NCBI GenBank assembly: GCA_013001365.1
Contig: JABDMQ010000020.1
Location: 1 to 5,444, forward strand
Length of the DNA: 5,444 nt
Source of the DNA: Flavobacteriaceae bacterium
GTDB taxonomy: Bacteria > Bacteroidota > Bacteroidia > Flavobacteriales > Flavobacteriaceae
Reading direction: 5' to 3'
The notes below the pieces were generated by a model. That model was not told where the DNA came from, searched no databases, and saw only the letters and a program-made list of their open reading frames with translations. A program made the translations under genes and the position numbers. Positions 1-5,444 of this stretch are shown piece by piece; positions within the stretch are counted from its first letter, which is position 1; every line of letters starts with the position of its first letter.

Positions 1-2747
1 ACATTGCCGTTGGTCACAATTTCGGTTACAAATGCTTGGCCTACCGGGAGGAACAATGTAGGCGTCTTAAGCCCATCCTGTGAACCCGAATTGCCTCCTT
101 GCAATCCCTGGAATTGAAATGCCCTTACTCCTGCTACTTTGTTAACAGTGGCATAACCAGCTTGATATTGTCCAATTTCATGTGAATCACCATCCCATTG
201 CTCCCATAGGTACAAGGTCCCGCCTATAACGGTTTCGTTGTCTTCGATGAATTTAACAACGTCCAAGGCACTAGCATATGGGTTTCCTAATAAGTAGTTG
301 GTTGCCGTAAGGCTTGGTACGGATCCAGGTCCACCAACATCCATAACAGGAATAGTAATAGTCCCGTTATTAGGGCGACCATCAAAAATATATTGTTGTT
401 GTGGACTTGCTGTTCCAGTGCCTTTATGAATATAACCCGTCCCAGGCAACAAGGAAGAACTCTCACTAATTGCAGACCAATCATAATAGGTGACTCCATT
501 CTGGAAAGAATAGGTCCAAGCCGTACTTAAGGTCGAAGGCGTGGTCATCGGTGGGTCCATGGCTGTAGTAAAGGATATTGTTCCATTCGTATCCTTGAGT
601 TGATCTAGACTAAATGCAGAATTTGATCCTCCTGCTATTTTAGCACCTACAGGCGATGACCAATAATTATACCTATAAATATTGTTTGTTCCTTCTTGCC
701 TTCTCAATATGTTGCCATTAGCATCGGTAACAAGTTCACTATTATCTTGCTGAACTAATTGTGAATCGGCAGCAAGGTCTATGGTGCCATTCAATTCGAG
801 ATACCAACTATTGTTGATTTCTTGGTCACCAATTACACTTAGGGTCTTTGTATCGTCTATTATCATTCCTAACTGCGTATGAGAATTTACAGTATTGAGA
901 TCATGAGCGACCCTCACTATGCTCCAATCTTTCAAGTTCGCAAGATCTGTAATGTCTTGGACATCACCATTCAACCAAGTCGCAAGTGTGGTCCAGGATC
1001 CATCCGCTTGAGTTTCATAAGGCATAGGAGCTGTTTGCGGCTGCACAGTTGCAATGTTGTATAATGTGGCCAATCTGTCGTATGAGGAATAATCCGTGGT
1101 TCTAGAATTGGTTTTCACCTCCTTCATTGGATAATAGGCCTGAAGATTGGTCCAAAGTAAAGTTTCAGGCAAGTCCTTATCAATATCGTAAGGAATAACA
1201 GAACCTGCTACTTTCGTTGATTTCTGTTCTATTTCTTGGTAAATGGATCGTCTTAGTTGCTCTTCGGTCAATGCCACATCAAACATTCGCACTTCATCAA
1301 TGGCCCCGTGAAAGAACTCCGCAGGAATCGAGGCTTCCCTACCAATAGTGAATCGCCCCCCTGAGGCATTGATACTGCCTAACAAGGAAGGATCGCTACT
1401 AGTGGCGACATGCTCTCCATTGATATAAAGCTTCAAATTATCTGAAGCCAGCGAACCATCATAAACCACCGCCAAATGCGTCCAAACATCTAATGGAAGA
1501 GCATTTGCAAACGGAGCAGTGGCAAGACCACTGTTGAGCTGTACCCTTGGTCTAAATGTATTAGTTATTTGCAGATCGAAAGCGCCTTGATCAAGTACAT
1601 TACCCGTATTGGTAAACGCAGGGTCAAGTTTTATCCAGGCCATTGCCGTCATAGCGGCATAGCCACTTAAATTGAGTGAACTGTCAATATAATCATCAAT
1701 CCCATCAAAATCAATAGTTGCTGAAGGTACACCAACGATTATACCTGCACCACAATTCTCTGTTAATCCTGCTTCAGTGGCAGGTATGTCGACCGTATTT
1801 ATCAATAATACATCTTCTGTACAGGAACCACAAACTGAATCAAAACCACCGCCATCATCTACATCAAAAAACAAATGATCTGTAATAGATGCACCAGAAG
1901 TTAAGGCTGCATTATTCCTTACTATTAAAATCGATTCGTAATTGTCTCCAATAAAATTCTTGCCATCTCCCAACGTAAAATCAGTAACTAGCATGGTTCC
2001 ACGATTAAATAAATTTACAGCTCCTCCACCAAAGGTCAAACTACCATCTATGATGAAAAGACCGTCATTTGTAAAATTATTATTGAACTGCATGTCTTCC
2101 TTGGCGTAGACCGCACAGAAGTTCTTGAAATCGCTTCCCCCTTGAAAACTCATTTCTCCAGTCTCTGCAAGCATTAATCCGCAATTCTTTACAGTTCCGT
2201 TACTACCAAAATCCGAGCCTACTGTATAAGTTGAATTAGGAAAATTGGTCAAAGACGTATCTCCTCCCATGGAAACTGTCCCTCCAATATTTATGGTACC
2301 TGCATTATAAAAATTCGAGACATTGTTCATGCTCAAATTCCCAGGTCGATTATATGTGCCATTTTCACCCACCCACAGGTTGGTGTTGCTAATGCCTTGA
2401 TTGTTAGTAGGGCTTAAATTTCCATCAATCACTATATCACCACCACCAAATCCATTTATACTACCAGTAAAGTTAACACCAGGAGCTAAATAGAATAGAC
2501 CATTCAATCCACCAAAACTCTCTGCATTATCTGCTAAGAAACAGATCGATTCTGATCCGTTAGTACCATTGGGTTTAGAAATTGGATTTCCTGCTGAATC
2601 AAACCAACCTAATGACGTATAATTATAGGTGCAATTTGCGGGAATGGACGGAGGACTGTATGTAACACCATCACATAATTGACTAAAAATCGAAGAAAAC
2701 GACGTGAAAACCGTCAACAATAAATAAATAAAGACATGTTTATTCAT
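1..2747 (-). CDS. Large secreted LamG-domain surface protein, C-terminus cut off by window edge
   Basis: My own minus-strand translation gives one open frame without stops from ATG at 2747 to the left edge, 915 codons. Residues 1-23 form a signal peptide: MNKH, a hydrophobic core, then FSSIFSQ with likely cleavage near S22/Q23, so the product is exported. Residues about 85-310 are rich in Gly, Asn and Thr with repeating short strands ('NDGLFIIDGSLTFGGG'), like a beta-solenoid. Residues about 343-497 look like a LamG/concanavalin-type domain: DFDGIDDYI at 346-354, 'WTHLAVVYDG' and 'LYINGE' in the middle, and GAIDEVRMF at 481-489 near the end. Then come DGSWTTLATW (582-591), YNYWSSPVG (693-701), GNPYASALDV (821-830) and LPVGQAFVT (900-908), a motif series I know from large Flavobacteriia surface proteins. 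Such proteins often end in a type IX secretion sorting domain; that part is not visible. Adhesion or glycan binding is inferred from LamG; no catalytic motif was seen. The start is supported by the signal peptide; no clear ribosome binding site precedes it. Confidence 0.9.
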   Translation of the reverse strand, partial: MNKHVFIYLLLTVFTSFSSIFSQLCDGVTYSPPSIPANCTYNYTSLGWFDSAGNPISKPNGTNGSESICFLADNAESFGGLNGLFYLAPGVNFTGSINGFGGGDIVIDGNLSPTNNQGISNTNLWVGENGTYNRPGNLSMNNVSNFYNAGTINIGGTVSMGGDTSLTNFPNSTYTVGSDFGSNGTVKNCGLMLAETGEMSFQGGSDFKNFCAVYAKEDMQFNNNFTNDGLFIIDGSLTFGGGAVNLFNRGTMLVTDFTLGDGKNFIGDNYESILIVRNNAALTSGASITDHLFFDVDDGGGFDSVCGSCTEDVLLINTVDIPATEAGLTENCGAGIIVGVPSATIDFDGIDDYIDSSLNLSGYAAMTAMAWIKLDPAFTNTGNVLDQGAFDLQITNTFRPRVQLNSGLATAPFANALPLDVWTHLAVVYDGSLASDNLKLYINGEHVATSSDPSLLGSINASGGRFTIGREASIPAEFFHGAIDEVRMFDVALTEEQLRRSIYQEIEQKSTKVAGSVIPYDIDKDLPETLLWTNLQAYYPMKEVKTNSRTTDYSSYDRLATLYNIATVQPQTAPMPYETQADGSWTTLATWLNGDVQDITDLANLKDWSIVRVAHDLNTVNSHTQLGMIIDDTKTLSVIGDQEINNSWYLELNGTIDLAADSQLVQQDNSELVTDANGNILRRQEGTNNIYRYNYWSSPVGAKIAGGSNSAFSLDQLKDTNGTISFTTAMDPPMTTPSTLSTAWTYSFQNGVTYYDWSAISESSSLLPGTGYIHKGTGTASPQQQYIFDGRPNNGTITIPVMDVGGPGSVPSLTATNYLLGNPYASALDVVKFIEDNETVIGGTLYLWEQWDGDSHEIGQYQAGYATVNKVAGVRAFQFQGLQGGNSGSQDGLKTPTLFLPVGQAFVTEIVTNGN

Positions 2748-2770
2748 GATAAAATGGGATCTAGGGAAAG

Positions 2771-2778
2771 CAAATAAA
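2771..2778 (-). promoter_or_regulatory. Possible Bacteroidota -7 promoter element for the surface-protein gene
   Basis: Read on the minus strand this is TTTATTTG, which matches five of the six fixed positions of the Bacteroidota -7 consensus TAnnTTTG. It ends 23 nt before the ATG at 2747, which would give a short leader of roughly 20 nt. No clean TTTG lies at the expected -33 distance; that position falls inside a T-run. The region is so T-rich that a chance match is quite possible, so this is only a candidate. Confidence 0.3.
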
Positions 2779-2805
2779 ACAAAAAAACAACAAAAAAAAA
2801 AAAAA
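2779..2805 (-). repeat. Low-complexity T-rich tract with T14 run upstream of the surface-protein gene
   Basis: On the plus strand, 2792-2805 is fourteen consecutive A residues (T14 on the coding strand). It is followed towards the gene by further A-runs broken only by single C residues (2780, 2788, 2791). The tract lies directly upstream of the candidate -7 element and overlaps where a -33 element should be. It may act as an A/T-rich upstream element, and a homopolymer of this length can change length by slipped-strand mispairing. Its presence is certain; a regulatory role is inference. Confidence 0.6.
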
Positions 2806-2845
2806 TCGCTCAATGACTTGATATTAATAGATTTAAAAGAGTATT

Positions 2846-2881
2846 GAAACAAAAAACCCAACACGTTTGTGTTGGGTTTTT
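2846..2881 (-). terminator. Intrinsic terminator of the nqr operon
   Basis: A perfect 13-bp stem pairs 2852-2864 with 2869-2881 around a 4-nt loop (2865-2868). The core is CCCAACAC/GTGTTGGG, flanked by A/T pairs. Read in the direction of the nqr genes it is followed by a T-rich stretch (TTTTTTGTTTC on the minus strand), the classic form of a Rho-independent terminator. It lies about 76 nt past the nqrF stop codon and separates the respiratory operon from the next co-directional gene. The flanking A/T pairs also make it near symmetric, but no gene points at it from the left. Confidence 0.9.
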
Positions 2882-2884
2882 GTC

Positions 2885-2956
2885 ATTCCTGCGAAGGGAG
2901 GAATCTATTTTTTTGTTTTGGATTCTCTATTATGAGATTCCTGCTTTCGCAGGAAT
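2885..2956. repeat. REP-like imperfect inverted repeat after nqrF
   Basis: Two 22-nt arms, 2885-2906 and 2935-2956, are inverted copies matching at 20 of 22 positions, with a 28-nt AT-rich spacer. Each arm is itself palindromic. The right arm folds into an 8-bp ATTCCTGC/GCAGGAAT hairpin with loop TTTC (2945-2948). The left arm keeps only the outer 6 bp (ATTCCT/AGGAAT), because its two differences fall in the inner part. The element ends 1 nt from the nqrF stop codon and 3 nt from the terminator stem. The CCTGCGAA...GCAGG core resembles intergenic repeats I recall from Flavobacteriia genomes; copy number cannot be judged from a single copy. Confidence 0.7.
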
Positions 2957-2957
2957 A

Positions 2958-4271
2958 TTATCCTCCGAAGTCATCAAATCTAATGTGCTCATCCGGGATA
3001 CCAAAATCCTCGCCCATTTTCTGTACTGCTTGGTTCATTAATGGCGGCCCACAGAAATACAATTCGATATCTTCTGGTGACTCATGATGATTCAGATAGT
3101 TATCTATAACTACTTGGTGTACGAAGCCAATGAAACCATCGCCTTCTTCGTCGTTAATGTCTTTCTTCACTTTCCAGTTATCTTCTTCCATAGGTTCAGA
3201 AAGTGCCATATAAAACTTGAAGTTTGGGAACTTCTCTTCCAACTGTCGGAAATGATCTATGTAGAACAACTCTCGCTTAGACCGACCTCCGTACCAATAG
3301 GTCACTTTTCTGTTAGTCTCCAAGGTCCTGAACAAATGGTATAGATGAGAACGCATTGGTGCCATTCCTGCACCACCACCAACATAAAGCATTTCAGATT
3401 CGGACTCATTGATAAAAAACTCGCCATAAGGTCCTGAGATGGTCACTTTATCCCCTGGTTTCTGGGCAAATATATATGATGAGGCAATCCCAGGATTTAC
3501 TGCCATCCAACCATTCTTAGATCGATCCCAAGGTGGCGTGGCAATACGAACATTTAGCATGATCTCACGGCCTTCTGCAGGGTAGGAAGCCATGGAATAG
3601 GCCCTTTCAACGGTCTCCGTATTTTTCATGACCAAAGGCCACAATCCAAATTTATCCCACTCCATCTGGAACTTGTCCGGAGTTTCATGCTCTTCAGGAT
3701 GTGCTGTGATATCCATGTCTTGATATTTGATCTGGCATGGCGGAATCTCAATCTGTATATAACCACCTGCTTTATAGCCCATATCCTCTGGAATCTCCAC
3801 AACGAATTCCTTGATGAACGATGCCACATTATAATTTCTTACTACGGTCGCTTCCCATTTCTTGATTCCAAATACTTCTTCAGGAATGGTAATATTCATA
3901 TCCTGTTTTACCTTTACTTGACAAGATAAACGTGCTCCTTCTTTTAATTCTTTTCTAGTAAAATGCGGTGTCTCCGTAGGCAATGCTTCTCCACCACCTT
4001 CAAGGACGTGACATTCGCATTGTATGCAAGTTCCACCTCCACCACAGGCAGAAGGTAAAAAGATCTTCTCAGCTCCTAATGTAGTAAGTAAGGTTCCACC
4101 TGAAGGCACTTCAATTTCCTTCTCGCCATTAATGGTAATCTTAACCGGTCCCGAAGGTGCCAATTTTTGCTTTACGAACAATAGCAGTGCGACCAACAAT
4201 AGGGTAATGACCAAAAAAGCCACTACAGTTGCTAAAATTGTTCCTAATGTATTTGCTACTAATAACATCAT
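2958..4271 (-). CDS. nqrF: Na+-translocating NADH:quinone oxidoreductase subunit F (NADH dehydrogenase subunit)
   Basis: NqrF is the electron entry subunit of Na+-NQR: it oxidises NADH at the cytoplasmic face and passes electrons through FAD and a [2Fe-2S] centre to the membrane subunits. All expected parts are visible in 437 residues. One N-terminal membrane helix spans about 5-33. A ferredoxin domain has cluster ligands Cys76, Cys82, Cys85 and Cys117, with the same spacing as in Vibrio NqrF as I recall it. An FAD-binding RAYSMASYP lies at 223-231. The NADH-binding part has YVGGGAGMAPMRS (296-308) and YFCGPPLM (405-412) with the conserved Cys407, and the chain ends in the family signature DDFGG. 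It is about 30 residues longer than the roughly 408-residue Vibrio protein because of insertions near 185-220, 247-262 and 367-379. The ATG overlaps the nqrE stop by one base (TAATG), so translation is probably coupled; the second codon is also ATG and could be the true start. Confidence 0.97.
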   Translation of the reverse strand: MMLLVANTLGTILATVVAFLVITLLLVALLLFVKQKLAPSGPVKITINGEKEIEVPSGGTLLTTLGAEKIFLPSACGGGGTCIQCECHVLEGGGEALPTETPHFTRKELKEGARLSCQVKVKQDMNITIPEEVFGIKKWEATVVRNYNVASFIKEFVVEIPEDMGYKAGGYIQIEIPPCQIKYQDMDITAHPEEHETPDKFQMEWDKFGLWPLVMKNTETVERAYSMASYPAEGREIMLNVRIATPPWDRSKNGWMAVNPGIASSYIFAQKPGDKVTISGPYGEFFINESESEMLYVGGGAGMAPMRSHLYHLFRTLETNRKVTYWYGGRSKRELFYIDHFRQLEEKFPNFKFYMALSEPMEEDNWKVKKDINDEEGDGFIGFVHQVVIDNYLNHHESPEDIELYFCGPPLMNQAVQKMGEDFGIPDEHIRFDDFGG

Positions 4272-5002
4272 TATTCTAAGCCTTTTATCGTATTGTTAGC
4301 CAATTCTTTTTGTTTATCTTCAGTCTCCTCATCAATAACCTCTTCTACTTCAACGGTTTCGATCTCGTCCTTTGCTCCTTCATCTCCTCCTGTAAGCATA
4401 CCACCAAAACTCATGAATCCTATTGCCATAAGACCTGTGATGATAAATGTGATGCCCAATCCACGTAATGGTGGTGGAACATTTGAATATCTTATCTTTT
4501 CCCTTATAGCTGCTATGGCAAGAATGGCCAAGAACCATCCTATTCCAGAAGAAACCCCGTAATTGAATGCTAAGCCCAATGTACCAATCTCCCTGGATTG
4601 CATGAACAATGATCCACCCAATATAGCGCAGTTTACAGCTATCAGTGGCAAGAATATACCTAGCGAGTTATAAAGGGCTGGTGAAAACTTCTCAACAACT
4701 ATCTCAACCAATTGCACCATAGTAGCAATTGTTGCAATGAACATAATGAAAGAAAGGAAGCTTAGGTCATAACTTTCAAATTCTGGACCTAACCAACTTA
4801 AGGCGCCTTCCTTCAAAATGTACTGGTCCAATAACCAATTCAATGGAACAGTGATAGCCAGAACGAATATTACTGCTGCTCCTAGCCCAACTGCTGTTGC
4901 TACTTTCTTTGATACCGCTAAGTATGAGCACATCCCAAGGAACGTGGCAAATACCATATTATCTATGAAGATCGACTTGAAAAATAATTCTATATGTTCC
5001 AT
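4271..5002 (-). CDS. nqrE: Na+-translocating NADH:quinone oxidoreductase subunit E, with acidic C-terminal extension
   Basis: NqrE is an integral membrane subunit that pairs with the related NqrD in antiparallel topology. In the known Vibrio structure the two subunits hold a [2Fe-2S] centre between them through two cysteines each. Here the matching residues are Cys26 in FLGMCSYLAVS and Cys125 in LIAVNCAILGG. Six hydrophobic helices can be placed at roughly 12-30, 36-56, 80-102, 111-133, 146-166 and 180-202. Other family hallmarks are YNSLGIFLPL (111-120) and REKIRYSNVPPPLRGLGITF (167-186). Vibrio NqrE ends at about residue 198, just after the last helix; this protein continues for about 40 residues to 243 with a strongly acidic, hydrophilic tail. 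The gene starts 6 nt after the nqrD stop, and its stop overlaps the nqrF start. The start is supported by the MEH...KSIFI N-terminus typical of the family. Confidence 0.97.
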   Translation of the reverse strand: MEHIELFFKSIFIDNMVFATFLGMCSYLAVSKKVATAVGLGAAVIFVLAITVPLNWLLDQYILKEGALSWLGPEFESYDLSFLSFIMFIATIATMVQLVEIVVEKFSPALYNSLGIFLPLIAVNCAILGGSLFMQSREIGTLGLAFNYGVSSGIGWFLAILAIAAIREKIRYSNVPPPLRGLGITFIITGLMAIGFMSFGGMLTGGDEGAKDEIETVEVEEVIDEETEDKQKELANNTIKGLE

Positions 5003-5008
5003 ATCTCT

Positions 5009-5444
5009 TTAGTCCTCGATTAATGCTTTGTTTTTACTTCTCTGAACCCAAATAATGATTCCTACTACTATCAATGCCATTGGCGATAGTAGCATGAAGC
5101 CATTATTTTCATAGCCCGTTGCGTACAATCCTGTTTTCTCGATCGGGTCTCCCAAGACCGGAATACCCAATAATGTTCCTGAACCCAATAATTCTCTAAA
5201 GAATCCTACAATTATCAAGATCGCTGCGTATCCTAAGGCATTCCCTATTCCATCAAGGAATGATCTCCAAACACCATTTCCGAGTGCGAATGCTTCAAAT
5301 CGGCCCATGATGATACAATTGGTAATGATCAATCCGACAAATACTGAAAGCGTCTTACTTAACTCATATGCAAACGCCTTTAAGACCAAGTCAACAATAA
5401 TAACCAATGTGGCAACAACGACTAATTGGACTATTATCCTGATC
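5009..5444 (-). CDS. nqrD: Na+-translocating NADH:quinone oxidoreductase subunit D, 5' end beyond window
   Basis: The frame is open to the right edge and 144 residues are visible, against about 210 in the full-length Vibrio protein, so roughly the first third is missing. The visible part starts in IRIIVQLVVVATLVIIVDLVL, a conserved NqrD membrane segment, so no start codon should be sought inside the window. The conserved cysteine in LIITNCIIMGRFEAFA (Cys codon 5315-5317) corresponds to the second cluster ligand of NqrD, which with two NqrE cysteines binds the intramembrane [2Fe-2S] centre; the first ligand lies outside the window. GNALGYAAILIIVGFFRELL and the GSGTLLGIPVL stretch further support the family and set it apart from the related Rnf subunit together with the nqrE-nqrF context. 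It ends in a short charged tail (QRSKNKALIED) 6 nt before nqrE, as part of one operon. Confidence 0.96.
   Translation of the reverse strand, partial: IRIIVQLVVVATLVIIVDLVLKAFAYELSKTLSVFVGLIITNCIIMGRFEAFALGNGVWRSFLDGIGNALGYAAILIIVGFFRELLGSGTLLGIPVLGDPIEKTGLYATGYENNGFMLLSPMALIVVGIIIWVQRSKNKALIED

Noticed and set aside
287..499. Minus-strand 70-codon frame within the surface-protein gene
   Set aside because: It lies in another frame of the long continuous surface-protein frame, which carries recognisable motifs here (LLPGTGYI, GNPYASALD). It is a shadow.
879..1064. Plus-strand 61-codon frame
   Set aside because: Antisense to the surface-protein frame, short, and without a convincing start context or recognisable product.
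2792..2805. A14 run as a sequencing artefact or a frameshift inside a gene
   Set aside because: It lies outside both flanking coding regions, so it breaks no frame. An error in exact length is possible but does not affect the annotation.
2852..2956. Riboswitch, CRISPR repeat or attachment site
   Set aside because: The structure is explained by one terminator hairpin and one two-arm inverted repeat. There are no regularly spaced repeats, tRNA sequence or known aptamer core.
2844..3087. Two overlapping plus-strand reading frames at the 3' end of nqrF
   Set aside because: They run through the terminator hairpin, the inverted repeat and the antisense of conserved nqrF codons. The peptides resemble no family I know.
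4024..4562. Plus-strand frames antisense to nqrF and nqrE
   Set aside because: Their Pro/Ser-rich composition is what the complement of Gly- and Glu-rich codons produces. The minus-strand genes are certain.
5009..5407. Reading nqrD as a complete 132-residue gene starting at TTG 5407
   Set aside because: The frame stays open and conserved upstream (IRIIVQLVVVATL) to the window edge, so the TTG is an internal leucine codon.
2958..5444. Assignment of the three respiratory genes to an Rnf complex
   Set aside because: NqrD and NqrE resemble Rnf subunits, but the D-E-F order and the NADH/FAD/ferredoxin architecture of the last gene belong to Na+-NQR.

Overview
This window looks like chromosome of a Bacteroidota bacterium, most probably a marine or salt-tolerant member of the Flavobacteriaceae. 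Three things suggest this: AT-rich coding sequence with few Shine-Dalgarno sites, a large secreted protein with modules typical of Flavobacteriia surface proteins (LamG-like domain, 'NYWSSPVG' and 'GNPYASALD' motifs), and a Na+-NQR operon whose subunits carry extra segments compared with the Vibrio enzyme. The genus cannot be fixed from the sequence alone. All recognised genes are on the minus strand, so transcription runs from right to left.

Right part (5444 down to 2958): the end of an nqr operon in the order nqrD (5' end cut by the window edge), nqrE, nqrF. These encode three subunits of the Na+-translocating NADH:quinone oxidoreductase. NqrF takes electrons from NADH through FAD and a [2Fe-2S] cluster. 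NqrD and NqrE form the membrane core that holds a second [2Fe-2S] centre between them. The genes are packed tightly (6-nt gap D/E, 1-nt overlap E/F). nqrA, nqrB and nqrC are expected beyond the right edge.

Middle (2957 down to 2748): a 210-nt intergenic stretch. In transcription order it holds a REP-like inverted repeat starting 1 nt after the nqrF stop, a strong intrinsic terminator, and an extremely T-rich upstream region with a T14 run in front of the next gene.

Left part (2747 down to 1): a single uninterrupted reading frame of at least 915 codons, running off the left edge. It encodes a secreted multi-modular surface protein: signal peptide, glycine/asparagine-rich beta-solenoid-like region, LamG/concanavalin-like domain, then a Flavobacteriia-type module seen in very large exported proteins. 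The C-terminus, where a type IX secretion sorting domain would lie, is outside the window.

The nqr genes are ordinary conserved respiratory genes. The points most worth a second look are the acidic tail of NqrE, the insertions in NqrF, the intergenic repeat, and the homopolymer tract before the surface-protein gene. I found no evidence of a new multi-gene system, CRISPR array, RNA gene or mobile element.
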